Assembly: GCA_964537955.1 (NCBI GenBank)
Contig: CAZICY010000026.1
Location: forward strand, 1 to 23,941
From: Mxb001 sp964537955
Lineage (GTDB): Bacteria > Actinomycetota > Actinomycetes > S36-B12
Direction: 5' to 3'
DNA length: 23,941 nucleotides
A program made the position numbers and the translations under genes. This document shows positions 10,171-18,733 of this stretch, in pieces (the first letter of the stretch is position 1; the number at the start of each line of letters is the position of its first letter). The notes under the pieces are model-generated. The model was not told the DNA's origin. It ran no database searches and saw only the letters and a list, made by a program, of their open reading frames with translations.

Positions 10171-10848
10171 TCAGACGCGTCGGATGACGCTGACGACCTT
10201 GCCCAGGATCGTGGCGTGGTCGCCGTCGATAGGGGAGTAGGCCGGGTTGTGCGGCAGCAGCCAGGTGTGTCCGTCGCGGCGCTGCAGGGTCTTGACCGTG
10301 GCCTCGTCGTCGAGCAGCGCCGCGACGATCTCGCCGTTGTCGGCGGTGGGCTGGCGGCGTACCACGACCCAGTCGCCGTCGCAGATGGCCGCGTCGATCA
10401 TGGACTCGCCGACCACCTTGAGCAGGAAGAGCTCGCCCTCGCCGACGATCTCGCGCGGCAGCGGGAACACGGTCTCGACGGCCTCTTCGGCCAGGATCGG
10501 GCCACCGGCTGCAATGCGACCGAGCACCGGGACGTATGCCGCGGCGGGGGTGGCGTCGCCGAGTCCGGTGACGTCGGTGCTTGTCTCAGTCGCGGGTGCG
10601 GTCTCGTCGGCGACGACCAGGGCGCGCGGGCGGTTCGCGTCGCGACGCAGCAGGCCCTTGCGCTCGAGGACCCCCAGCTGATGGGCGACGCTGGAGGGGG
10701 AGGTGAGGCCGACGGCCTCGCCGATCTCGCGGACGCTCGGCGGGTAGCCGCGCTCCTCGACGGTGCTGCGGATGACCGCGAGGATGTCGCGCTGGCGGGG
10801 GGTCAGCCCCTCGCCGAAATCGGCTTCGGTCTGGCTGCGGCGGGCCAT
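10171..10848 (-). CDS. lexA: SOS repressor LexA
   Basis: Transcriptional repressor of the DNA-damage response that self-cleaves when RecA filaments form. The N-terminal winged helix (LTPRQRDILAVIR, then GYPPSVREIGEAVGLTSPSSV) recognises the SOS box. The C-terminal S24 protease domain has the cleavage bond A114-G115 (RIAAGGPI), the nucleophile S149 (GESM) and the base K186 (VKTL). The frame is open to 11025, but I chose the ATG at 10848: it starts MARRSQTEA as in related proteins, is preceded by GGAGG at a 4-nt spacing, and gives the normal 225 aa. A predicted promoter overlapping a LexA box lies about 100 bp upstream, implying autoregulation. A short upstream ORF occupies the leader. The last codons contain a GCGTCA/TGACGC hairpin (10168-10190) that may help separate the convergent dinG transcript. 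Confidence 0.97.
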   Translation of the reverse strand: MARRSQTEADFGEGLTPRQRDILAVIRSTVEERGYPPSVREIGEAVGLTSPSSVAHQLGVLERKGLLRRDANRPRALVVADETAPATETSTDVTGLGDATPAAAYVPVLGRIAAGGPILAEEAVETVFPLPREIVGEGELFLLKVVGESMIDAAICDGDWVVVRRQPTADNGEIVAALLDDEATVKTLQRRDGHTWLLPHNPAYSPIDGDHATILGKVVSVIRRV

Positions 10849-10859
10849 GGGTCCTCCGG

Positions 10860-10940
10860 TCACTGGGCTGAGTGGGTACTGCTGGGCGGGCCGTGCTGAG
10901 CGGATCTGGGTGTCGGACCCCCTTGGGAGCCTTCCTCCAT
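10860..10940 (-). CDS. Possible 26-aa leaderless upstream ORF in the lexA leader
   Basis: An ATG at 10940 (minus strand) opens a 26-codon frame (begins MEEGSQGGPT, ends STHSAQ) whose TGA ends 11 nt before the lexA ATG. The ATG is exactly 7 nt downstream of the predicted lexA -10 (TACGGT), so the transcript would start at or next to this codon. The peptide is polar, rich in Ser, Gly, Pro and Gln, and resembles nothing I know. It is out of frame with lexA. It may only tune lexA translation, or be chance. Confidence 0.35.
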   Translation of the reverse strand: MEEGSQGGPTPRSAQHGPPSSTHSAQ

Positions 10941-10947
10941 GACTGAG

Positions 10948-10976
10948 ACCGTAGCCCTGGCACGAGGGAATTTCAA
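10948..10976 (-). promoter_or_regulatory. Predicted lexA promoter
   Basis: Reading the minus strand, TTGAAA (10976-10971) is followed by a 17-bp spacer and TACGGT (10953-10948), a near-ideal sigma-A-type promoter. The -35 hexamer is overlapped by the LexA box at 10973-10988, which fits repression by blocking RNA polymerase. Confidence 0.6.
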
Positions 10977-10988
10977 ACACCTGTTCGA
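10973..10988. promoter_or_regulatory. LexA box 1 (lexA autoregulation)
   Basis: TCAAACACCTGTTCGA matches 11 of the 12 defined positions of the palindromic consensus TCGAAC-N4-GTTCGA. It overlaps the predicted lexA -35 element. Confidence 0.8.
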
Positions 10989-11007
10989 TTCTACCGCGGC
11001 GTGTCGC

Positions 11008-11037
11008 GTGACAGATGGGGTCCATGGGACATATGTT
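11008..11037 (+). promoter_or_regulatory. Predicted promoter of the LysM-protein gene
   Basis: GTGACA (11008-11013), an 18-bp spacer and TATGTT (11032-11037) form a plausible promoter. The -10 lies inside LexA box 2, and the expected start near 11044 lies inside LexA box 3. Confidence 0.5.
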
Positions 11038-11040
11038 CGA
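11025..11040. promoter_or_regulatory. LexA box 2
   Basis: TGGGACATATGTTCGA matches 10 of 12 defined positions of TCGAAC-N4-GTTCGA and has the ATAT centre often seen in actinobacterial SOS boxes. It covers the predicted -10 of the LysM gene and directly abuts box 3. Confidence 0.7.
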
Positions 11041-11056
11041 TCGTACAGTCGTTCGA
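11041..11056. promoter_or_regulatory. LexA box 3
   Basis: TCGTACAGTCGTTCGA matches 11 of 12 defined positions of the LexA consensus. It follows box 2 without a gap (16-bp centre spacing) and would cover the transcription start of the LysM gene, 44 bp before its ATG. Confidence 0.75.
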
Positions 11057-11100
11057 ATGGTTCATCCCAGCCGAACGGCCACGAGACAAGGAGGGTCCCC

Positions 11101-11505
11101 ATGGCCGCCACGTACGTCGCTCCCGCACTGCCCGGCATCCGCCCAGGGACCTGGTCGCGCTCGGTCTCTCGGCGCGAGGTGCCCGCCCGCCGTTCGGCCG
11201 GGGCGCAGACCCGCCCGGCTCCCGGCGCGCTACGGATGACACGTCGCGGTCGACTCGTCGTCCTCGCGGTGGCCTTGCTCGTGGTGCTCCTTCCCGGCGC
11301 GTGGCGCGCGATGGCCACGGCGCAGGTCGAGGGGCCGAGCACTGTTGCCGTCACCGTGGCGCCCGGTGACACGCTGTGGGGCATCGCTGCGGCGATCGAC
11401 CCAGGAGCCGATCCGCGTGCGCTCATCGCCGAGATCCGTGAGCTCAATGGACTGACGCAGTCCGGCCTCGTGCCGGGTCAGGTCCTGGTCGTGCCTGCTG
11501 GCTGA
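11101..11505 (+). CDS. Membrane-anchored LysM protein, probable SOS-induced cell-division suppressor (YneA/ChiZ/DivS-like)
   Basis: A 134-aa protein with a basic cytoplasmic N-terminus (about 1-50), one transmembrane helix (about residues 51-70, LVVLAVALLVVLLPG) and a LysM domain to the C-terminus. The LysM signature VAPGDTLWGIA is followed by GLVPGQVLVVP; LysM domains bind peptidoglycan. The frame extends upstream to 10939, but the ATG at 11101 has an ideal Shine-Dalgarno AAGGAGG (11088-11094) at 6 nt. It is divergent from lexA and sits behind two abutting LexA boxes. In Bacillus (YneA), Mycobacterium (ChiZ/Rv2719c) and Corynebacterium (DivS), the gene facing lexA encodes a small membrane protein that delays division after DNA damage; YneA and ChiZ carry LysM. 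Assignment rests on architecture, position and operators rather than on clear homology outside the LysM domain. Confidence 0.8.
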   Translation: MAATYVAPALPGIRPGTWSRSVSRREVPARRSAGAQTRPAPGALRMTRRGRLVVLAVALLVVLLPGAWRAMATAQVEGPSTVAVTVAPGDTLWGIAAAIDPGADPRALIAEIRELNGLTQSGLVPGQVLVVPAG

Positions 11506-11604
11506 TGCGCTCACTGGCCGATGTGCTCGAGGGGTGATCGTGTCGCGATGGTCGAAAAGGCCCGGTTTTGCTGGGATTTCCGTCTCGGTGACATGTTCAC
11601 GGGA

Positions 11605-11780
11605 GCGCGGGCTTCACGCTGGCAAGGCCGCCGGTGCTGTCGACAGGTGCGCGGATGTCGCGCTGGCAAGCACGCTGGCAAGGCCGCCGGCGCTGTCCAC
11701 AGGTGTGCGGGTTTCGCGCTGGCAAGGTCGCCAGTGCTGTCCGCAATCCGGCGCATTCCGTGCGGGCAAGGTTGCCAGCC
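11605..11780. repeat. 44-bp imperfect tandem repeats, three copies plus a decayed fourth
   Basis: Unit A is 11605-11648, unit B 11649-11704 (44 bp plus a 12-bp internal duplication of GCTGGCAAGCAC) and unit C 11705-11748; a degenerate copy follows to about 11780. The shared core is CGCTGGCAAGG-YCGCC-RGYGCTGTC. Each unit can form a small hairpin (CTGGC pairing with GCCRG), and the sequence changes keep pairing through G-U or A-U. Units A and B also carry the palindrome-like CTGTCSACAG. The 44-bp period is not a multiple of three, so the repeats are unlikely to be coding. Confidence 0.85.
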
Positions 11781-11894
11781 AGCAGCATCTCGAGCACAGA
11801 CCGACGCTTTCGGGCGGTGTCAGCTCGATGTGGTGGCCGAGCACATCGGGGACACCGGCCGCGGTACCCGAAGGGGACCCGGTAGAGCCGAACT

Positions 11895-11938
11895 CGTCCC
11901 ACGAACGTCCCACGAACGACCCACAACCGACCCGCAAC
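11895..11938. repeat. 11-bp tandem repeat, four copies
   Basis: Units CGTCCCACGAA, CGTCCCACGAA, CGACCCACAAC and CGACCCGCAAC run head to tail. The period is close to one turn of the DNA helix, so the motif would face the same side of the duplex four times. The function is not known. Confidence 0.85.
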
Positions 11939-12022
11939 CCTTCGGTCATGGCCCGTTCAGCGCCCGGGGCTCAAGGGGCGTGTGTGGCGGGGGAGGTGAC
12001 TGCGACACGCCGATTTGGGGTC

Positions 12023-12051
12023 TTGCAGATGTCGGGGCTAAGGTCTAAGGT
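12023..12051 (+). promoter_or_regulatory. Predicted promoter of nrdR-nrdJ
   Basis: TTGCAG (12023-12028), a 17-bp spacer and TAAGGT (12046-12051) predict a start near 12058. The -10 is the second copy of a 7-bp tandem duplication CTAAGGT (12038-12051). This would leave a leader of about 155 nt before nrdR. Confidence 0.45.
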
Positions 12052-12052
12052 C

Positions 12053-12100
12053 CCCCTACATCTAGTACCGACAAGGGTGTAATTCCTCCACAGGTTGTGG
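12053..12100. promoter_or_regulatory. Pair of candidate NrdR boxes
   Basis: CCCCTACATCTAGTAC (12053-12068) agrees with 9 of the 12 central positions of the NrdR-box consensus as I recall it (acaCwAtATaTwGtgt). CCTCCACAGGTTGTGG (12085-12100) agrees at 8. Their 32-bp offset equals the three-turn spacing typical of paired NrdR sites, and the first covers the predicted transcription start. Both matches are imperfect. Confidence 0.42.
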
Positions 12101-12142
12101 TTGGAAGCGCACATCTTGTCCTCAAGTAGTCCACAGGGTCAT

Positions 12143-12186
12143 CCACCGATGGCCCTTCGTTCGCCTCAGGGGCCATCCACGGGTGG
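12143..12186 (+). promoter_or_regulatory. Leader hairpin upstream of nrdR
   Basis: GATGGCCC (12148-12155) pairs perfectly with 12170-12177 around a 14-nt loop. Beyond a 4-nt one-sided bulge, CCACC (12143-12147) pairs with GGTGG (12182-12186). It ends 27 nt before the nrdR ATG, just upstream of the Shine-Dalgarno sequence, and could affect translation or mRNA stability. No T-run follows. Confidence 0.45.
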
Positions 12187-12213
12187 CCCCGCTGTCGCCG
12201 GAGGGAGGTCCCC

Positions 12214-12744
12214 ATGCGCTGTCCCTATTGCCGTGGCGGTGACTCCCGGGTCCTGGACTCCCGCACGGCCGACGACGGCGCGGCGATCCGCCGCCGCCGC
12301 GAGTGCCAGGAGTGCGGCAAGCGCTTCACCACAGCCGAGACCGCTGTCCTGTCGGTCGCCAAGCGCTCCGGGGCCACCGAGCCTTTCAGCCGGGGCAAGG
12401 TCGTCTCCGGCGTACGCAAGGCCTGCCAGGGGCGACCCGTGAGCGACGACGACCTGGCCCTGCTGGCCCAGCGCGTGGAGGACGCCCTGCGGGCGACGGG
12501 CTCAGCGGAGATCCCCGCCGAGGAGGTCGGCATCGCGATCCTGGGCCCGCTGCGCGAGCTCGACGAAGTCGCCTACCTCCGGTTCGCATCGGTCTACCGG
12601 TCCTTCGAGTCGCTCGCCGACTTCGAGGCCGAGATCGCTCTCCTGCGATCCGAGGCCGATCTCGCCGAGCACCCAGACCTCATCGACACCGCTCACACGA
12701 CTGACGCCGACACGACCGAACTCGCGACACCGACGACCCACTGA
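12214..12744 (+). CDS. nrdR: Ribonucleotide reductase repressor NrdR
   Basis: A nucleotide-sensing repressor of ribonucleotide reductase genes. The N-terminal zinc ribbon has C3, C6, C31 and C34 (MRCPYC and ECQECGKRF). The ATP-cone domain, which binds ATP or dATP, spans about residues 48-138 and includes KVVSGVRKAC and the RFASVYRSF ending typical of the family. A Thr/Asp-rich tail follows. At 176 aa it is slightly longer than the usual 150-160 because of that tail. The ATG at 12214 follows GGAGGGAGG. It lies 44 bp before nrdJ, the usual actinobacterial order, and two candidate NrdR boxes upstream suggest control of its own operon. Confidence 0.97.
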   Translation: MRCPYCRGGDSRVLDSRTADDGAAIRRRRECQECGKRFTTAETAVLSVAKRSGATEPFSRGKVVSGVRKACQGRPVSDDDLALLAQRVEDALRATGSAEIPAEEVGIAILGPLRELDEVAYLRFASVYRSFESLADFEAEIALLRSEADLAEHPDLIDTAHTTDADTTELATPTTH

Positions 12745-12788
12745 CGAGCACCACCGCATTGCCCACACCACCGAGGGAGACACCCGCA

Positions 12789-15593
<2,805 letters not shown>

Positions 15594-15605
15594 TGTAGAT
15601 GGCAG

Positions 15606-15643
15606 CGACGGTCCCGGCACCCATCTGGGTGCCGGGACCGTCG
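15606..15643. terminator. Strong hairpin terminator after nrdJ
   Basis: A perfect 17-bp stem (15606-15622 with 15627-15643; arm CGACGGTCCCGGCACCC) encloses the 4-nt loop ATCT. It starts 13 bp after the nrdJ stop and is followed by a short TCGTTCT stretch. It lies between convergent genes and could also stop the minus-strand transcript of the 142-aa protein gene. Confidence 0.88.
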
Positions 15644-15708
15644 TCGTTCTGCGGGGTGCGCGTCAGGTGGCTGGCCCCTGAGCTTGGCGGGCTGCTCGAG
15701 CGCAGCGA

Positions 15709-16137
15709 TCAGACGAGCGAGTCCCTGAGCGAGTCCACCACCGTTGCCACCGCGGCATCGCAGGCGTCATGCCACTTGTCGCTCATGGGGCCCTTGCGTG
15801 GCGCGCCCGCGAAGGTGACGGGCCGGATGTAGCTGGCATTGACGCTCACCTGGCAGCCCCCCTCAATTTCGTGGAAGGCCACGTCGACCGAGATGGGGTA
15901 TTCGCTGGAAGGGCTGGCGGCCAGCGCCAGGGTGATATCACCTGACACGGTGCCGTAGACGAAGACCGCGACATTGCCGTGCTGAGCCTTGATGTCGTCC
16001 CCGGCGTCCTCGAGCCCGGTGTAGCCACCGGCTTCCAGAGCGGCGAGCACGCGATCGTGTGCCTCCTGGATCGGCACGGTGACGGCGAAGGACTTGGCCG
16101 CGGTGATCGGTGGAAAGAGCCTGCTAAGGATAGACAT
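15709..16137 (-). CDS. Hypothetical 142-aa protein
   Basis: I do not recognise this protein. It has no signal peptide or membrane helix and is predicted cytoplasmic. An N-terminal strand-helix (KSFAVTVPIQEAHDRVLAALEAGGY) is followed by about 85 residues of alternating beta-strand character (GNVAVFVYGTV, DITLALAAS, SVDVAFHEIE, CQVSVNASYI). A C-terminal amphipathic helix (DACDAAVATVVDSLRDS) closes it. This order loosely resembles helix-grip/SRPBCC proteins, but I see no diagnostic residues. The frame is open to 16356; the ATG at 16137 was chosen because GGAGG precedes it by 8 nt and the upstream translation looks non-coding. It is convergent with nrdJ. Confidence 0.75.
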   Translation of the reverse strand: MSILSRLFPPITAAKSFAVTVPIQEAHDRVLAALEAGGYTGLEDAGDDIKAQHGNVAVFVYGTVSGDITLALAASPSSEYPISVDVAFHEIEGGCQVSVNASYIRPVTFAGAPRKGPMSDKWHDACDAAVATVVDSLRDSLV

Positions 16138-16416
16138 GAGCGAGGCCTCCTCTGTTGAGCAGAGGGTAGGGCACCGGCGCCCCGGACCTGCGGACGCCCT
16201 CGGCTCGGCGCACGAAGCGAGTTGTGTCGAGTTGAGCGCATGTTGCTGACCGCATGACAACAGGTCACGGGGGTGATGACGATCCGCTGACTTGCCTAGC
16301 CCTGTCGTTGCCCGCGTCTGACGACGAAGCGTGGAGATGCGGCGTGATGGAGACATCGCTGCCGCTGCCCACGCGGAGTGCGTCGGGCATCGATGAGACG
16401 ACAGGAAGTGATCTGC

Positions 16417-18684
16417 ATGCGATTGCTGTCACGTGCGCGAGATCCGCGCGTCCTGGGCGCTGCGGCGCTCTGCGCCGCGGTCTCCCTCGGTGGCCTGCCC
16501 GTCGCGGGAGTCGCCCAAGCGGCAATGCCTGCGGCCCACGGGGGAGGCGGCGGCGGGGGAGGCGGCGGAGGGGGAGGCGGCGGCGGGGGACACGAGGAGG
16601 AGGAGGGAGTCGGAAACAAACTCTCCTACCCCGTCCTATGGGCGGACACTCCGCTGGCCCCACCCGGCGTTATGGGAGAGGTGGCCATCAACCAGGACTC
16701 CGTGCTCGCTGGCACTCTCACCCCTGATGACTCCACTGCATGCCTAGCCGCGCCGCAGGCCGACCCATTGAACCTGTGGCAGGCAGACAACACTGCGGCT
16801 CCGGGTGTTGAAGTAACCCAGCTGGATTGGGGCGACAACCTCGAGGCGAAGGACTGGTCCACCTCAGGCGGCAGGATCCGCGTGGAGACGGCCTTGTACG
16901 ACGACTCGCTGGCTGCCCCGATGAACAAGTACGAGATGTGCTGGATCAGTGGGTCGGGCGTCACCGAATCATGGGGCATGCAGGTCACGGCTGAGGACTC
17001 CCCAGGCCCGGATGACACCTACACGGCGGTGACCACGGGCAGCACTACCGCCATGGTCTATACCGATGGTGCTCGACTTACGATCCAGCGGATCGCACCT
17101 GGGGTCCCACTTCAGTGGAATCGTGAGCTCCACCGTTGGGTGGGCCAAGGCACGTCCGACCCGATTGTCAACTCGGCCGTATGGGAGGCAGGGGAAGAGG
17201 GTCCTGGTTCCTACACCGCGGAACTCAATATCCAGGGCAAGGTGATTTACGGCTACAACTGGAATCCCGCTAATCTCCCCGCAGGTGAATATCGCCTCAC
17301 GTTCAGCATCGACGATGCCGGCGACGCCTACGCAGGGAGCGGGGCTTCACTGGAAGGTGCCTCCATCCTGCAGTCCGTCGAGGGCGAGACCGTCGAGGGC
17401 GGCGTCGAAGCGCAGGCGGAGCCCGCTGGCAACACTCCTGTGATCCTTGGTGCGGAGAATCTGTCCTACATCGATGTCGGGCTCTCGGGCTCAGGCACCG
17501 AGGTGGCGCCGCTGCTCACCGCTGCGAGCCCGCCCGCAGGCAAGGTCGGACAGTCGTATTCGTACTCATTCGCCGCGATCGGTGATCCTGCGCCGACCTT
17601 CAGCGCTAGCGCGGGCGTGCCGCCTGGTCTGTCGCTCAATGCCACGACGGGCGAGCTCGCCGGCACTCCGTCGGCCGCGGGGAGTTACACCTTCACCGTC
17701 ACCGCGAGCAACGGCGTGACCCCCGCGGATATCTCCGATCCGATCACGGTCGAGATCGCACCCGCTGACAGCGGGGGCGGAGGAGGCACCGTCCCGCCTC
17801 CCGGCGGTGGCACCGAACCTCCTCCTGGCGGCGGTGGGACACCGGTGGAGTCCACGCCGGGCGCTCCGACGTCCGTCGCGGCCGTGGGTGGCAACGCCTC
17901 CGCGACCGTCGCGTGGAGCCCCCCGCTCCCGAACGGCGGCCCGGTGGTCAATCGCTACCGCGTCCAGGCAACGCCAGGCAATGCCGGCTGCGAGGTGGAA
18001 TCGCCGGCAGTGAGTTGCACGGTGAACGGCTTGGAGAACGGCCAGACCTACCGGTTCCGCGTGCAGGCACAGAACTCGGTGGGCTGGGGTCCCTTCTCTC
18101 CCGAGAGCAATGAGGTGACTCCCGGACCCGTGGGCACGCCGGTCATCACGATCACCGGGTTCAGGGATCGCGAGCGGGTCCGCGCATCTGGCGTCGCCGC
18201 AGGCTTGCCCCCGGGCTCGCCGTTGACTCCGATCATGGACTTCGGCAACGGCCCGGCATACGGTCGTCAGGTCGTGACCGGACCCGACGGGGCCTTCACG
18301 TGGCAGCGCAGGATCCAGGAAGAGCGCACGCTTCGGCTGAGTTTCGGCTACGGGGATGACACTGCGGGCAACTTCCAGGTCGTGTCCAACACGTTGGACC
18401 TGTCTCAGCAGACCGTCGTGGCCATCCTCATCACGGGCGAGAGGAACCGCGATCGCGTGCGTGATCGCGACAGGGTCCGCGTCGAGGGAGTGACCCAGGG
18501 GGTGCCGGCGCAAAGTCAGCTCCGCACGATGCTCAACCTCGGCAACGGCACCCAACAGGGCGCCGCTTCGCCCAGCGTGCGTGACGACGGCAGTTTCACC
18601 TGGCAACGACGCATTCAGGCGAGCAAGTCCCTGCGCGTGCAATTCGCTTGGGGGGACACCTACTCCAACGAGTTGAAGTTGTAA
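16417..18684 (+). CDS. Secreted modular protein: poly-Gly, unknown domain, putative Ig, FN3 and two C-terminal WQRR repeats
   Basis: 755 aa with a Sec signal peptide (basic MRLLSRARDPR, hydrophobic 12-30, likely cleavage after VAQA). ATG 16417 has AGGAAG at 8 nt; upstream in-frame starts lack this. The order is: a run of 17 glycines (42-58) followed by HEEEE; an unknown domain of about 290 residues with few cysteines; a putative Ig (He_PIG-like) domain at about 365-450 with PPGLSLNATTGELAGTP; a Gly/Pro linker; a fibronectin type III domain at about 480-570 (YRVQATPG, NGQTYRFRVQAQN); and two repeats at about 572-664 and 665-755. Each repeat starts TG-x-R-x-R-x-RVR and contains FTWQRRIQ and a closing SN-x-L-x-L. 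No sortase signal is visible. The architecture suggests an extracellular adhesive or binding protein. Its base composition looks less GC-extreme than neighbouring genes. Confidence 0.85.
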   Translation: MRLLSRARDPRVLGAAALCAAVSLGGLPVAGVAQAAMPAAHGGGGGGGGGGGGGGGGGHEEEEGVGNKLSYPVLWADTPLAPPGVMGEVAINQDSVLAGTLTPDDSTACLAAPQADPLNLWQADNTAAPGVEVTQLDWGDNLEAKDWSTSGGRIRVETALYDDSLAAPMNKYEMCWISGSGVTESWGMQVTAEDSPGPDDTYTAVTTGSTTAMVYTDGARLTIQRIAPGVPLQWNRELHRWVGQGTSDPIVNSAVWEAGEEGPGSYTAELNIQGKVIYGYNWNPANLPAGEYRLTFSIDDAGDAYAGSGASLEGASILQSVEGETVEGGVEAQAEPAGNTPVILGAENLSYIDVGLSGSGTEVAPLLTAASPPAGKVGQSYSYSFAAIGDPAPTFSASAGVPPGLSLNATTGELAGTPSAAGSYTFTVTASNGVTPADISDPITVEIAPADSGGGGGTVPPPGGGTEPPPGGGGTPVESTPGAPTSVAAVGGNASATVAWSPPLPNGGPVVNRYRVQATPGNAGCEVESPAVSCTVNGLENGQTYRFRVQAQNSVGWGPFSPESNEVTPGPVGTPVITITGFRDRERVRASGVAAGLPPGSPLTPIMDFGNGPAYGRQVVTGPDGAFTWQRRIQEERTLRLSFGYGDDTAGNFQVVSNTLDLSQQTVVAILITGERNRDRVRDRDRVRVEGVTQGVPAQSQLRTMLNLGNGTQQGAASPSVRDDGSFTWQRRIQASKSLRVQFAWGDTYSNELKL
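16540..16590 (+). repeat. Glycine-codon microsatellite
   Basis: 51 nt of pure GGN codons built from repeated GGGGGAGGCGGCGGC-like blocks encode 17 consecutive glycines just after the signal peptide. Low-complexity G-rich DNA of this type is prone to slippage in 3-nt or larger steps and could form quadruplex structures. Confidence 0.85.
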
Positions 18685-18700
18685 GCGCACTCAAGGGTGT

Positions 18701-18732
18701 GGGGGGTCGCTGCCTGCGGGTAGCGGCCCCCC
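18701..18732 (+). terminator. Hairpin terminator after the secreted-protein gene
   Basis: A 14-bp stem, GGGGGGTCGCTGCC (18701-18714) with 18719-18732, has two G-U pairs and a TGCG loop, 16 bp after the stop codon. No T-run follows. It lies between convergent genes. Confidence 0.72.
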
Positions 18733-18733
18733 T

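Larger units (their letters stand above)
11506..12213. other. 708-bp intergenic region between the LysM gene and nrdR
   Basis: No convincing gene is present; open frames on both strands translate the repeats in every frame and lack family features. The region contains an imperfect 44-bp tandem repeat (11605-11748 plus a degenerate copy to about 11780), an 11-bp repeat in four copies (11895-11938), and then the nrdR promoter, NrdR-box-like sites and a leader hairpin (12023-12186). Sequences resembling the actinobacterial DnaA box occur (CTGTCCACA at 11693 and TCCACAGG motifs at about 12087 and 12130), but too few for an origin. Confidence 0.7.

Noticed and set aside
10849..11025. Extended N-terminus of LexA from 11025
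   Set aside because: It would run through the predicted promoter and the first LexA box; the ATG at 10848 has a Shine-Dalgarno and gives standard length.
11605..11780. CRISPR array
   Set aside because: The repeats are head to tail with no spacers, and no cas-like genes are nearby.
11597..11949. Minus-strand frames of 109 and 111 codons in the repeat region
   Set aside because: Both translate the 44-bp repeats in different frames (44 is not divisible by 3), giving Cys/Arg/Ala-rich products with no start context.
11506..12213. Replication origin, because of TCCACAGG/CTGTCCACA motifs
   Set aside because: Only three or four loose matches, no AT-rich unwinding region, and no dnaA, dnaN or gidB genes nearby.
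12052..12213. Cobalamin riboswitch before the B12-dependent reductase genes
   Set aside because: I see no B12-box-like conserved core. The leader is short and explained by NrdR-like sites and one simple hairpin.
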